Assembly (NCBI GenBank): GCA_028824555.1 | Contig: JAPPDJ010000143.1 | Span: 1 to 64,000, forward strand | Reading direction: 5' to 3' | Length of the DNA stretch: 64,000 bases | From: Gammaproteobacteria bacterium | GTDB lineage: Bacteria; Pseudomonadota; Gammaproteobacteria; Pseudomonadales; Azotimanducaceae | In this document: piece after piece, positions 1-8,940 of the stretch | How positions within the stretch are numbered: the stretch's first letter is position 1 | How the letters are laid out: every line of letters starts with the position of its first letter | Made by a program: the position numbers and the translations under genes | Notes under the pieces: model-generated | Told to the model about the DNA's origin: nothing | What the model saw: only the letters and a program-made list of their open reading frames with translations | Databases searched by the model: none

Positions 1-183
1 GCCGTAGGAAAAACCGCAAAACAAGCGAGCGGATGCGTTGGCCTCTAGCGTCGCCGTCCTCTGGAGGGAGGGCGTCCCGCCCTCCATCGCGCCCGCGAGG
101 GCGCGCATCCTTGTGGTGCAGCGAGTGTTCTGCGCGCCTTGCGGCGCGATGGAGGGCGGGACGCCCTCCCTCCAAGGGCTCAC
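1..183. repeat. Long intergenic direct repeat, copy 1 (contains palindrome P1 at 63-173)
   Basis: This segment recurs almost unchanged at 3175-3356: the two copies differ by a one-base indel near the start and a few substitutions. Its core at 63-173 is a 111-nt imperfect palindrome whose ends are inverted copies of GGAGGGAGGGCGTCCCGCCC. Inside sit two smaller hairpins, GCGCCC-GCGA-GGGCGC and CGCGCC-TTGC-GGCGCG. Open frames crossing it are by-products of the palindrome. No gene is seen in 1-321. Confidence 0.85.
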
Positions 184-193
184 CAATGCCCGC

Positions 194-273
194 TAGCCGT
201 AGCTGCGAGCGAATGCGAGCACGAAGGCCAGCAGTTCGCGCAGCGAACTGCCAACGCGCCCGCAAGGGCGCGC
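194..273. repeat. Palindromic repeat P2, copy 1
   Basis: The repeat starts TAGCCGTAGCTGCGAGCG and contains two consecutive hairpins: GCAGTTCGC-GCA-GCGAACTGC and GCGCCC-GCAA-GGGCGC. Related copies lie at 23158-23238, 29861-29943 and 30961-31042, with a partial copy at 61368-61411. The second hairpin module is shared with family P1. It fills the space between P1 copy 1 and the VWA gene. Confidence 0.85.
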
Positions 274-321
274 CATCTGCGATGATGTTCCACTTCGGAA
301 CCCCACCAACTTGCGTGACTG

Positions 322-996
322 ATGGCCCAGTTGCCCACATCCGATGCTGGCGTGGCGCGGTTTCTCGCCGAGGCCCGGCGCACGCCGCCGGCAACGCGCA
401 GCGACCGCCGCATCCTCTTCGCGCTTGACGCCACCGCCAGTCGAGAACCCACGTGGGACCTCGCCTCGCGCTTGCACGGCGAACTTTTCGAAGCGGCGTC
501 AGACGACGGCGGCACGGCGGTGCAACTGGTGCACTACGGCGGCTTCAACGAGTTTCACGCATCGCCTTGGACGACCCGACCGGCGACGCTTTTGCGGCAG
601 ATGACCGAGGTGCGCTGTCGCGGCGGGCTCACGCAGATCCAGCGTGTGCTCGAACACGCCCTTGCAGAAACCAGCCAAGCCCGCATTCGGGCCGTCGTTT
701 TCATCGGCGATGCCTGCGAGGAGCCCGTGGACAAGGTGGCCGACGCCGCCGGCCGCCTGGCACTCTTCCAAACGCCGGTGTTTGTATTCCAGGAAGGCGC
801 TGACCCCGATGCCAGCCGAGTCTTCCGCCAAGTGGCACGCCTCACCGGCGGCGCCCACTCGCCCTTCGTACCGGGGCGCGCCGCGGACCTCCGCGCGTTG
901 CTCAGGGCCGTCGCGCACTTCGCCGCATCCGGACGCCGAGGCGTCGAACGACTTGACCATCCCGCGGCAGCACGCTTGCTCCGGCAGCTTCCATGA
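322..996 (+). CDS. VWA-domain protein, partner of downstream J-domain protein
   Basis: A 224-residue protein with a von Willebrand factor A-like fold. The segment FALDATAS at residues 33-40 fits a MIDAS metal-binding strand (DxTxS instead of the usual DxSxS), and VVFIGDACEE near residue 130 fits a later MIDAS strand. No signal peptide or membrane segment is visible, so it is probably cytoplasmic. Its last codons overlap the start of the next gene as ATGA, implying translational coupling with the J-domain protein. A VWA/DnaJ pair suggests a chaperone-linked assembly role, but the client is unknown. The start ATG follows the P2 repeat by about 50 nt. Confidence 0.75.
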   Translation: MAQLPTSDAGVARFLAEARRTPPATRSDRRILFALDATASREPTWDLASRLHGELFEAASDDGGTAVQLVHYGGFNEFHASPWTTRPATLLRQMTEVRCRGGLTQIQRVLEHALAETSQARIRAVVFIGDACEEPVDKVADAAGRLALFQTPVFVFQEGADPDASRVFRQVARLTGGAHSPFVPGRAADLRALLRAVAHFAASGRRGVERLDHPAAARLLRQLP

Positions 997-1766
997 TCCT
1001 GCTGGTCATCGTCGCGGTGGTGGGCGCATTCGCTTTCGCGCTGCTGATGAAGCTTTACTGGGCGCGCAACACGCCCAGCAAGCCCACCAGCATCGTCACC
1101 GGTGCCGTGGTGGCACTGCTTGCCGCCCTCGCCATCCTCGCCGCCAGCGGCCGCCTCCACTGGCTCGCCGCCCTCGCCACCGGAGCCCTGCCCTTCCTGC
1201 GGCATGCGCTGCGGCTGGCGCTGAATCCGGTGGGCGGTCTGCTGCTGCGACGCTTTCTTGCCGGCCGCGGCGGCCCTTCGCCCCTCGGCGGCATGTTCGG
1301 CGGCTTCCGGCAAAGCCCCCGGGAGGCGAGCGACGACCCCCGCCAGTCTTCGGTGCAAACGGGCGACCTTCGGATGACGCTCAACCACGAAACCGGCGAG
1401 ATGGACGGCGAAGTCCTGCGCGGAGCTCGTCAAGGCAAGCGCCTTGCTGGGATGGACCTCGCAGAGGTGGTCACCCTCCTGACCGAGTTCGACGACGAAC
1501 GCTCGAGACAGTTGCTCTCTGCCTATCTGGACCGCCGCGCTCCCGGCTGGAACGACGCGACGCAAGGCAACCAGGACGTCCAGCAAGACACCATGACCGT
1601 CGAGCGGGCGCTCAAGGTACTTGACCTGCCCGACAGCGCGGGGCGCGACGACGTGGTCGCCGCCCACCGCCGCCTCATGCAACGGCTCCATCCCGACCGC
1701 GGCGGCAGTGCCTTCCTCGCGGCCACCCTCAACGAAGCGAAGAAAGTGCTGCTCGATCGCCTCTAG
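993..1766 (+). CDS. Membrane-anchored J-domain (DnaJ-like) protein
   Basis: A 257-residue protein with a hydrophobic N-terminus (about residues 1-19), a second hydrophobic segment at about 36-53, a low-complexity Gly/Arg-rich linker, and a C-terminal J domain at about 200-257. The J domain holds the HPD motif (LHPDRGGS, about 233-235) needed to stimulate DnaK ATPase. There is no zinc-finger or client-binding domain, so this is a type III J protein; the layout recalls TIM14/DjlA-like membrane co-chaperones. It overlaps the VWA gene by 4 nt and probably shares its transcript and function. Confidence 0.8.
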   Translation: MILLVIVAVVGAFAFALLMKLYWARNTPSKPTSIVTGAVVALLAALAILAASGRLHWLAALATGALPFLRHALRLALNPVGGLLLRRFLAGRGGPSPLGGMFGGFRQSPREASDDPRQSSVQTGDLRMTLNHETGEMDGEVLRGARQGKRLAGMDLAEVVTLLTEFDDERSRQLLSAYLDRRAPGWNDATQGNQDVQQDTMTVERALKVLDLPDSAGRDDVVAAHRRLMQRLHPDRGGSAFLAATLNEAKKVLLDRL

Positions 1767-1793
1767 CAGCCGGACTTCGGACGGCCCAAGCTC

Positions 1794-1864
1794 CTAGGAC
1801 GGCTTGGGCTGGGGCAAGAAGCGTTGTCCCAAGGCAATGGTTCTTATGGCGCTAATCAAGTCCG
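1794..1864. repeat. Intergenic repeat P4, copy 1
   Basis: The segment starting GGCTTGGGCTGGGGCAAG is found again in reverse orientation at 35084-35160, with scattered substitutions. It contains a weak hairpin around GTTGTCCC/AAGGCAAT. It lies between the J-domain gene and the sulfotransferase-like gene, and the open frame running through it is not taken as coding. Confidence 0.7.
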
Positions 1865-2005
1865 CCGCGGCACCGTGTGTGGCAAACTGCGCGCCGTTCC
1901 GACGCGTGGGAGCCTTCGCTACGAAAAGCACCTCTGCGTCTTCATCTTCAGACACGCTCCGCCCCCTCGCGGAATCCCAAGAACGCAACTGCAGGAGGGC
2001 TGGCT

Positions 2006-3166
2006 TTGGGCTGGTCGGTCAACCGCCCCACCGGGCTTACACACCATCGTCCCGGGCTCGCGACGCCCGGCTACACCCTGCTGACGCCACACGGCGGCGA
2101 TTCGACCTGGCTCATCGACATCCATGGCCGCGTCGTGCACCGCTGGACGTTCCAGCACATCCGCCCCGGCTATGGCCGCCTGCTCAACAACGGCAACCTG
2201 TTGATGACAGGATCGGATCCCGAGCAGCCCATGCGCCAGGACACCGACCCCGCGGCGCCGCCGCCGTTCGCGGAGCGCGTCAAGACCCTCGGCGGCTACC
2301 ACACCACGCTTTGCGAGGTGGACTGGGACGGCAACGTGGTTTGGGAGTACGTCAATGCCTACCAGCATCACGACTTCTTCCGCTTCGAGAACGGCAACAC
2401 GATGGTGCCGGTGTGGATCGAACTGCCCGAGGAGGTGCAACGCAAGGTGCGCGGCGGTCGCCGGCGCCAGCGTCGAGAGAAGCTGCCAAGGCTGATCGGC
2501 GACGATCTCGTGGAAGTGGACGCGAGCGGCAACGAGGTGCGCCGCATCCATCTGTGGCAGCTCATGGACCCGGTGAAGGACCCGATCTACCCCACCGTGC
2601 GGCGCTGGGAGTGGACTCACGTCAACGGTATCGACATCAACCCCGCCGGCGAGATCGTGTTCTCGGCGCGACACATCGACCGTGTAGGCATCATCGGCGC
2701 CGACGGCGAGCTCAAGTGGAAGTTTGACCAGACCCACGGCCAGCACCAGCCGACATGGGTGTGTCCGGAAGGAGAGCACGAGCCCAGCAACGTGCTCGTC
2801 TTCGACAACGGCGACGCCGGCTCGCGCGTGATCGAGATCGACCCGGCGACGAGCGAGATCGTCTGGAGCTACAGGGGCAACCCCTCGCCGCAGTTCTTCA
2901 GCGGCCACATCTCCGGCGCCGTACAGCTATGGTCGCGCAGCGTGCTCGTCTGCGAAGGCACCAGCGGTCGCCTGTTCGAGGTTAGCCGCGCCGGCGAGGT
3001 GGTGTGGGAGTGGATCAACCCGTTCCTGAACACGAACAGTCGCGGCGAACCTACGGTGAGCATCTACCGCACACACCGCTACTCCCCGGACCATCCGGCC
3101 CTGGCTGGACGGGACCTAGACCCCGCCCGCTACGCCAACATCAACCGCTTGCACAGCCTCGGCTAA
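2006..3166 (+). CDS. Arylsulfotransferase-like beta-propeller protein (TTG start)
   Basis: A 386-residue protein related to the arylsulfotransferase (ASST) superfamily, which transfers sulfate between phenolic donors and acceptors. Repeated propeller-blade motifs are visible: STWLIDIHGRVVHRW, GNVVWEYVNAYQHHDF, GELKWKFDQTHGQHQP, SEIVWSYRG and GEVVWEWINPF. The start is taken as TTG at 2006 because AGGAGG at 1993-1998 sits 7 nt upstream and the protein then begins GWSVNRPTGL. Upstream in-frame ATGs fall in or near repeat P4. No signal peptide is seen, unlike enterobacterial periplasmic ASST. The substrate is unknown and the sulfotransferase activity itself is a family-based inference. Confidence 0.75.
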   Translation: MGWSVNRPTGLTHHRPGLATPGYTLLTPHGGDSTWLIDIHGRVVHRWTFQHIRPGYGRLLNNGNLLMTGSDPEQPMRQDTDPAAPPPFAERVKTLGGYHTTLCEVDWDGNVVWEYVNAYQHHDFFRFENGNTMVPVWIELPEEVQRKVRGGRRRQRREKLPRLIGDDLVEVDASGNEVRRIHLWQLMDPVKDPIYPTVRRWEWTHVNGIDINPAGEIVFSARHIDRVGIIGADGELKWKFDQTHGQHQPTWVCPEGEHEPSNVLVFDNGDAGSRVIEIDPATSEIVWSYRGNPSPQFFSGHISGAVQLWSRSVLVCEGTSGRLFEVSRAGEVVWEWINPFLNTNSRGEPTVSIYRTHRYSPDHPALAGRDLDPARYANINRLHSLG

Positions 3167-3174
3167 GAGGCTGC

Positions 3175-3356
3175 GCCGTAGGGAAACCGCAAAACAAGCG
3201 AGCGGATGCGTTGGCCTCTAGCATCGCCGTCCTCTGGAGGGAGGGCGTCCCGCCCTCCATCGCGCCCGCGAGGGCGCGCATCCTTGTGGTGCAGCGAGTG
3301 TTCTGCGCGCCTTGCGGCGCGATGGAGGGCGGGACGCCCTCCCTCCGAGGGCTCAC
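3175..3356. repeat. Long intergenic direct repeat, copy 2 (P1 at 3236-3346)
   Basis: Near-identical to 1-183. It begins directly after the stop of the sulfotransferase-like gene. After the P1 palindrome the two copies diverge: copy 1 runs into P2, this copy into a short GGGCCTTCGGAGGGACGGC tract. The 265-nt gap to the convergent deacylase gene holds nothing else recognisable. The palindrome between convergent genes could work as a bidirectional terminator. Confidence 0.85.
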
Positions 3357-3431
3357 TAGTCCGACGGGCCTTCGGAGGGACGGCAGAATGCCTTCCTTCC
3401 GAGGGAGCCCGCATTCGGCGCGACAACGCCC

Positions 3432-5114
3432 CTACGAAGCGTTGCGCAGCACCCTTCCGGAGCAAACTCCCGTGTGCTCGTCGTCGCGCAAGGTCACCTG
3501 GCCGTTGCACACCGTTGCCTTGTAGCCCTGGGCGCGCTGCTGGAAGCGAGGCGCGCCACCGGGGAAGTCGTGGACGATGTAGGGCTGGCGTTCCTCGATG
3601 CGGTCGATGTCGATGACGTTCACGTCTGCCCGTTTGCCGGCTGCAAGAACGCCGCGATCGGCAAGGCCCAGCACTCGCGCTGGTTCGGCAGCGATGCGGC
3701 GCACGGCCTCCTCGATGGAGTACGTGCCCTTGTCGCGGTGCCAGTGGGAAAGCACGAACGTGGCCCAGCCAGAGTCGATCATCTGGCTCACATGCGCGCC
3801 GGCGTCGCCGAGACCGGGCATGGCCCAGTCCGTGGTGATCATCTGCTCGAGGTTGTCGAGGTTGACGTTGAAGCCGCGGTTGTGGAACAGCTCCTTGCCA
3901 TCGCTTTCCAACGTCAGTCGCAGCCACGCCTCCACAGGATGTTCGCCAGCCGCTGCGGCGATGTCGGCGAGGCTCTCGTAACGCTCCTGTGTGTAGCAGG
4001 GCCGTTCCGCCCCGCCCATCGGGTAAACGCGCCGGGAGCTTTTGAGCACCTGCTCGTTCAGGTTTTCGTTTTCCCGCACCTCGGCCACCAGCTTGGCGCG
4101 GAAATCGGCGTCGCGAATGGCCTCTAGGCGGGCGTCGAAGTCGATCTTGCGCAGTTCATTCCACGAAGGCGTGCGCCAGAAGTTGTTGGTGGCGAGGCCC
4201 GTGACGCCGCCGCCGGAACGCGGCACGGTCACCGCCGTCACATCGACGCCGGCACCGCGCATGGCGGTCACCTTTTCGTTGAGCGCTTCGCGGTGCTCGC
4301 CGATGGCGCTGAACAGGATGCGACTCGTCTGGCCCTCTTCGGCGAGGAGATCCATCTCCTCCTCGATATTGCCGAAGTGCGGCACCGTCTGCATCAGGCC
4401 GCCTTCCTTGCCCACCGCACGAGCGATGGCGAGCAGCTCTTCGCGGGACGCGAAGGTGCCCGGAATCGGACGGCGGTCGGGCAGCGTGTGGCCCGGATGC
4501 CGGTTCACGGAGAAGCCGAGCGCACCTTCGCGCACCGACTGGCCCGCGACTTGCGCGATCTCTTTGATCTCCTCCGGCGTCGCCTGTTCCTCGATCGCGC
4601 GTTCGCCCATCACGTAGAAGCGCGTGGCGCTGTGGCCAACCAGGCCGCAGACGTTGATCATCGGCTGCAAGCGCTCGATGGAATCGAGATAGCCGCCGTA
4701 GGACTCCCAGTCCCACGGCAGGCCGTTGAGGATGGCGTACTTGGGGATGTCCTCCACCGTCTCCATCATGCCGGCGAGGAACTCCCGGTCGGCCGGTCGG
4801 CAGGGCGCGAAGGTGACGCCGCAGTTGCCGAGAAGCGCCGTGGTGACGCCGTGCCAAGTGACCGAGGTCATGTGCGGATCCCAGCCGATCTGGGCGTCGA
4901 GATGGGTGTGCAGGTCCACAAAGCCCGGCGTGACGTAGTGGCCGCGAGCGTCGATTTCCTCGCGCCCCGTGCCGGACACTTCGCCGATCGCGGTGATGGT
5001 GTCGCCGTCGATGGCGACATCGCCCTCTACAGGCGCGCTGCCGGTGCCGTCCACGACAGCACCGTTTCGGATCACAAGATCGTGAGACAAGGTGGTGTTC
5101 CCCTCAAAGAGCAT
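3432..5114 (-). CDS. N-acyl-D-amino-acid deacylase (D-aminoacylase family amidohydrolase)
   Basis: A 560-residue amidohydrolase-superfamily enzyme that should hydrolyse N-acyl groups from D-amino acids. The N-terminal beta-sandwich (GAVVDGTGSAPVEGDVAI) is followed by the metal motif PGFVDLHTHLD (H69, H71), then the D-aminoacylase hallmark GNCGVTFAPC, and late in the protein GLGDAGAHVS with the conserved Asp. Length fits the subfamily. ATG at 5114 gives the full reading; a TTG 27 nt further in, with GAGGGG upstream, is an alternative. It is the last gene of a three-gene operon, 36 nt after the small membrane protein. The substrate is not deducible. Confidence 0.85.
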   Translation of the reverse strand: MLFEGNTTLSHDLVIRNGAVVDGTGSAPVEGDVAIDGDTITAIGEVSGTGREEIDARGHYVTPGFVDLHTHLDAQIGWDPHMTSVTWHGVTTALLGNCGVTFAPCRPADREFLAGMMETVEDIPKYAILNGLPWDWESYGGYLDSIERLQPMINVCGLVGHSATRFYVMGERAIEEQATPEEIKEIAQVAGQSVREGALGFSVNRHPGHTLPDRRPIPGTFASREELLAIARAVGKEGGLMQTVPHFGNIEEEMDLLAEEGQTSRILFSAIGEHREALNEKVTAMRGAGVDVTAVTVPRSGGGVTGLATNNFWRTPSWNELRKIDFDARLEAIRDADFRAKLVAEVRENENLNEQVLKSSRRVYPMGGAERPCYTQERYESLADIAAAAGEHPVEAWLRLTLESDGKELFHNRGFNVNLDNLEQMITTDWAMPGLGDAGAHVSQMIDSGWATFVLSHWHRDKGTYSIEEAVRRIAAEPARVLGLADRGVLAAGKRADVNVIDIDRIEERQPYIVHDFPGGAPRFQQRAQGYKATVCNGQVTLRDDEHTGVCSGRVLRNAS

Positions 5115-5150
5115 TCGGTTACGCGAGTCTGCGCCGCCGGCAAGCCAAGG

Positions 5151-5438
5151 TCAAACGCGGTTCCTTCGCGCTCGCCGCCGGCGTTGTTGCGCCCGCATCC
5201 ATTCGCGCACCCGGCGCCGCGACCAGGGGATGTCCAAGGCGATGAAGGCGATTCCCAAGGGGAGCATCCAGATGCCAAGCACCGGCAGGAACCAAAGCAC
5301 GCCGCCGCACAGGAAGAGCACGCCGAGCAGAGAGCGGATGCCGAGCGGCACGCGCCTGTCTCCCCAAACCAGGCCCCGATAGACCACGTCCCTGACGCGT
5401 TCGCGCCAGTCGGGCTTGCGCTCCGATGGCGCGGTCAC
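5151..5438 (-). CDS. Small two-helix membrane protein
   Basis: A 95-residue protein with an Arg-rich N-terminus, one long hydrophobic region (about residues 33-70, probably a helical hairpin, with LPVLGIWMLPLGIAFIALD) and a very basic C-terminal tail (RRRVREWMRAQQRRRRARR). The basic tail would face the cytoplasm. It overlaps the end of the metallo-hydrolase gene by 4 nt (ATGA), so the two are probably translated together. Small proteins with this hydrophobic pattern are common in Proteobacteria without known function. Confidence 0.65.
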   Translation of the reverse strand: MTAPSERKPDWRERVRDVVYRGLVWGDRRVPLGIRSLLGVLFLCGGVLWFLPVLGIWMLPLGIAFIALDIPWSRRRVREWMRAQQRRRRARRNRV

Positions 5439-6562
5439 ACCATGATCGGTCGGTCGTCCGGGGCGTCGTGCTGGCCCGGATGGGCGCGTCGCTTGAGATC
5501 GGGGTCCACCGAACGGAACCAGAACCGGCCGTCCTCGCCTTCCCGTCGCTCGAGTCGGTTGCGATGCATCAGCAGATGGCAGTGGGCTATAGCCTCGCCG
5601 AGCGCCATCATCATCTGCCGTGCGTCCAGATGGCGCTTGAACAGCACGGGCAGCAGGTCCTTGGCGGTGCGCGCCTCGTCCTGGCAGGTCTCCTCAATCG
5701 CCAGCATCCGGTCCTCGTGGTGGGCGATTAGGTCCCTCAGGCGCTCGCGCACGCCGTAGAACGGCAGGTTGTGCGCCGGCAGCACCAGGGTCCTCTCGGG
5801 GGTGTCGAGGAAGCGGTCGTGCGACTCCATCCAGTCCTTGAGCGGATTCGCTTCCGGCTCGGTGGCATGGACGCTGACGTTGCTGGTGATGACCGGCAGG
5901 ATCTGGTCACCCGAAATCATCACGCCGAGGCTGCGGCAGTGCAGGCAGGCGTGCTCCGGCGAATGCCCCGACCCCACTTCCACATGCCAGTCGTGCTCGC
6001 CAATGGTGAGCATGTCGCCGTGCCGAAGGCGCTGGTAGCCGGCCGGAAACGACGCCGGCATGGTCATGCTCGACGTCTTGGCGGGCGCGGCAGACGAGCG
6101 CGACTCCCACATCGCCTGCACCCTCTGCATGTAGTCCGACGGCATGCCATAGCGGTGGTAGAACTGTTCGCCAAGCCAGCCGGAGCCGCGCGAGGACGGC
6201 CCCATCGTCGCAAACGAGCGCGCCTGGTAGTACTCGGCGCGCGTCATGTAAAGCGGGCAGCGGAAATGATCCGTGATCTCGCCCGCCTGACCGATGTGAT
6301 CCGGGTGCATGTGCGTGCAGACGACGCCCTTGACCGGCTTGCCCTTGAGTTCGGAGTCGAAGATGCGGTGCCAGAGGTCGCGCGTTTCCGTGTTGCCGAG
6401 GCCCGTGTCCACCACGAACCAGCCGTCCGCATCTTCGATCAGGTAGAGGTTGATGTGGGTGAGCGAGCCGCCCATGGGCATGGTCAGCCAACGCACGCCC
6501 TCGGCAATCTCGACCGTGGTGCCGGACGGGGGATGCGAGTCGTAGGGGTATTGAAGTGCCAT
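5435..6562 (-). CDS. MBL-fold metallo-hydrolase
   Basis: A 375-residue metallo-beta-lactamase-fold hydrolase. The signature THMHPDH at residues 83-89 gives the HxHxDH zinc site; further ligands are suggested by GSGHSPEHACLH and the later LPAHNLP. No signal peptide is seen. The ATG at 6562 is preferred to one 8 codons upstream because family members start near ALQYPYDSHPP. It is the first gene of the operon with the small membrane protein and the deacylase. The 205 nt to the divergent acyl-CoA dehydrogenase gene would hold both promoters. Substrate unknown. Confidence 0.85.
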   Translation of the reverse strand: MALQYPYDSHPPSGTTVEIAEGVRWLTMPMGGSLTHINLYLIEDADGWFVVDTGLGNTETRDLWHRIFDSELKGKPVKGVVCTHMHPDHIGQAGEITDHFRCPLYMTRAEYYQARSFATMGPSSRGSGWLGEQFYHRYGMPSDYMQRVQAMWESRSSAAPAKTSSMTMPASFPAGYQRLRHGDMLTIGEHDWHVEVGSGHSPEHACLHCRSLGVMISGDQILPVITSNVSVHATEPEANPLKDWMESHDRFLDTPERTLVLPAHNLPFYGVRERLRDLIAHHEDRMLAIEETCQDEARTAKDLLPVLFKRHLDARQMMMALGEAIAHCHLLMHRNRLERREGEDGRFWFRSVDPDLKRRAHPGQHDAPDDRPIMV

Positions 6563-6767
6563 TGCCGGGATTATACGGGCTGCCAAAGCGCCTCTTTGCG
6601 GGCATTGGCAGATTTTCGCCCCGCGAAAACCAACGCGAGGACGAATCGCTTGCGACCGCTGACGTCGTGTAGTGCGGGCTCACCGGCTTTGAAGTATGGT
6701 TACGGGCTTTTGCGGCGGGGTTTGCCCGCCGGTGAGCGAGACGAGAGACGGGGAAGGGGAAACCGCC

Positions 6768-8024
6768 ATGCCGATGAATGTGAAGCCGGTGCCGACGCTG
6801 GACGATGAGGTCAACGAGGTCCGGCTTGGCACTGCCGAGATCGTCAATCAAGAGATCCTGCCGAACGAGAACGTGCTCTACGGCTGGCGCTCGGACGGCG
6901 GCCGGCCTTCCGAGACGCAGGTCACGGAAGCCCGCGAAGTGCGGGCACATGTGCAGAACGTGGTCAAGAAGGCGAAGCTCTGGGCACCGCACCTGCCACC
7001 CGAATTCGGGGGCATGGGGCTCTCCTTCATGCAGCACGCCTACATGAACGAGGTGCTTGCCTACAGCCCCGGTGCCGCCTCCCTGTTCGGTGTCGTCGCG
7101 CCCAACTCCGGCAACCAGAAGATCCTGCTCAAGTACGGCACCCAAGAGCAGCACGACAAGTGGCTGATCCCACTCACCGAAGGGCGGATGCAGTCTGGCT
7201 TCTCCATGACCGAGCCGCACAATGCCGGCTCCGACCCCCGCTCCATCCAGACCCGCGCCGTGCTCGACGGCGACGAGTGGGTCATCAACGGCCACAAGTG
7301 GTTCACCTCGAACGGCCACGCGGCGGACTTCTATATCGTCATGTGCCGAACGGCGGACCCCGACGATCCCGGCGGCGCGAACGAGAAGATGACGCAGATC
7401 ATCGTGCCGAGAAAGACGCCGGGCGTGAACATCATTCGCGGCGTGCCCGTGTGGGGCAAGGCGTCAAGCCACTGCGAGATCATCTACGACAACGTGCGGG
7501 TGCCGAAGTCGAACCAGCTTGGCGGCACCGGCACCGGCCATCAGGCAGCGCAGGATCGTCTCGGTGCCGGCCGCATCTACCACTGCATGAACTCGGTGGG
7601 ATCGATGTGGCGCTGCTTCGACCTGATGGTGGACCGCATCATGACCCGCGAGGTGCATGGCGGCGAGAAGCTCGAGGACAAGCAGTTCATGCAGGGCTTC
7701 ATCGCCGACTCTTACATGGACATCCAGTCCTCCCGCCTGATGGTGGTGGACTGCGCCATGAAGATGGAGGAAGGCGCGGATTCGCGCACCGACATCTCCT
7801 CAATCAAGGTCTATGTGCCGAACGCCTACCACCGCGTGGTGGACCGCGCCATTCAGGTACACGGTGCCGCCGGCGTCTCCGGCGACTTCCCGTTCGCCGG
7901 CATGTACGAAGGTGCCCGCACCTTGCGCATCGCCGACGGGCCGGACGAGGTGCATCGCATCCTGATCGCCAAGAACGTCCTCAGGCGCTACCACGCCGGC
8001 GAGTCCTGGGACTTCGGCAACTAG
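6768..8024 (+). CDS. Acyl-CoA dehydrogenase
   Basis: A 418-residue flavoprotein of the acyl-CoA dehydrogenase family, which introduces a trans-2 double bond into acyl-CoA and passes electrons to ETF. Family segments visible are LPPEFGGMGLS (N-terminal helical domain), FSMTEPHNAGSDP and WVINGHKWFTSNGHAADF (FAD/beta domain), and AIQVHGAAGVSGDFPFAGMYEGARTLR near the C-terminus. The ATG at 6768 is chosen because GGGGAAGGGG lies just upstream; the longer in-frame extension looks non-coding. The hydratase follows 16 nt later, so the two probably act on the same unsaturated intermediate. Confidence 0.9.
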   Translation: MPMNVKPVPTLDDEVNEVRLGTAEIVNQEILPNENVLYGWRSDGGRPSETQVTEAREVRAHVQNVVKKAKLWAPHLPPEFGGMGLSFMQHAYMNEVLAYSPGAASLFGVVAPNSGNQKILLKYGTQEQHDKWLIPLTEGRMQSGFSMTEPHNAGSDPRSIQTRAVLDGDEWVINGHKWFTSNGHAADFYIVMCRTADPDDPGGANEKMTQIIVPRKTPGVNIIRGVPVWGKASSHCEIIYDNVRVPKSNQLGGTGTGHQAAQDRLGAGRIYHCMNSVGSMWRCFDLMVDRIMTREVHGGEKLEDKQFMQGFIADSYMDIQSSRLMVVDCAMKMEEGADSRTDISSIKVYVPNAYHRVVDRAIQVHGAAGVSGDFPFAGMYEGARTLRIADGPDEVHRILIAKNVLRRYHAGESWDFGN

Positions 8025-8040
8025 AGACGGGAACGAGAAC

Positions 8041-8745
8041 ATGCAAGAACTCGCACAAGCGATGTCCGCAGCCATTCGCGCCGGCGAACCCCTGCCGAAG
8101 ATGCCCGAAGGGCTGAGTCTCGACGACGCCTACGCCTTGCAGAAGGACGTGGTGGCGCAAGTGGCGGACGGGGATGTTTCGGGCCTCAAGGCCGGCATGA
8201 CGGCTCCGGCGGGGCAGCAGGCGTTCGGCCTCACGCATCCGCTGATCGGCAGCCTGTATGGCGCCGGGCGGCTGGAGCCGGGGGCGACCTTTGAAGGCTT
8301 GCCCGGCGTCAGCCTCGAATGCGAGATCGGCATCGTCGTGGATGCCAATGGCGCACCGAAGACAGCGGGCCCAGTCATCGAGGTGCCACGCATGGCATTC
8401 GCCGACGAAGCGGACCGCAACGGCGCCAACCTAACCGCCTGCAACATCGCCGCGGACCGCTACATCGTCGGCGAACAGCAACCGCTCAGGGACTCCTACG
8501 GCGACATTCAGGTGACACTCACCCGCGATGGCGAGCAAGTCACCACGGCCCCCGCCACGGACGCCCTGGGCGGCCCGCACGCGGCCCTTGCCTGGATGCT
8601 GAACGAGGCGAACGTCCGGGGCCTCGCCATCGAAGACGGCATGCTATTGATCACCGGCGCCTGCGGCGGCATCCACCCGGCAACGCCGGGGCACTACGTC
8701 GCCGACTACGGGTCCTTCGGCACGATCGAGTTCACGGTGACCTGA
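8041..8745 (+). CDS. 2-keto-4-pentenoate hydratase/decarboxylase family protein
   Basis: A 234-residue protein of the MhpD/fumarylacetoacetate hydrolase-like superfamily. Recognisable segments are SLDDAYALQKDV, GLKAGMTAPAGQQAFGL, the metal-binding LECEIGIVV (Glu-x-Glu), and PHAALAWMLNEANVRGLAIEDGMLLITGACGG. Such enzymes add water to, or decarboxylate, 2-oxo-enoates from aromatic meta-cleavage. It starts 16 nt after the acyl-CoA dehydrogenase stop and is likely co-transcribed. Without ring-cleavage genes nearby the true substrate is open. Confidence 0.8.
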   Translation: MQELAQAMSAAIRAGEPLPKMPEGLSLDDAYALQKDVVAQVADGDVSGLKAGMTAPAGQQAFGLTHPLIGSLYGAGRLEPGATFEGLPGVSLECEIGIVVDANGAPKTAGPVIEVPRMAFADEADRNGANLTACNIAADRYIVGEQQPLRDSYGDIQVTLTRDGEQVTTAPATDALGGPHAALAWMLNEANVRGLAIEDGMLLITGACGGIHPATPGHYVADYGSFGTIEFTVT

Positions 8746-8940
8746 GAAGCCCCTCGCATCGACAAGGGCGATGCAACCAATTGATTCTTAGATCGTTTTC
8801 TCTGTAGGGGACGTGCTGCGCTATTTCCTGTCGTCCTCCGCCCGGCGTCCCCACTAGGACGAGAATTTGCATGAAGAAAGCTTCTCAATGCATTGATTTT
8901 AAATGTTTACTTCGGGGGGCTTTGGCGGGGTATGGCCGAC
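8746..8940. other. AT-richer intergenic stretch between convergent genes
   Basis: This 195-nt gap is visibly less GC-rich than its surroundings (for example GATTTTAAATGTTTAC). It has a short hairpin GCATCG-ACAAGGG-CGATGC just after the hydratase stop, and a loosely paired GTAGGGGACG ... CGTCCCCAC pair (8807-8853) reminiscent of repeat family P5. No gene is seen. Confidence 0.5.

Noticed and set aside
33..428. Open frames through the P1/P2 repeats, repeated at 3206-3616
   Set aside because: They encode Arg/Pro-rich peptides that follow the palindromes and lack any ribosome-binding site or homologous gene context.
5907..7319. Long minus-strand open frame (470 codons) opposite the acyl-CoA dehydrogenase and metallo-hydrolase genes
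   Set aside because: It runs antisense to two well-supported genes, has biased composition (His/Arg/Val) and no recognisable motif; such shadows are expected at high GC.
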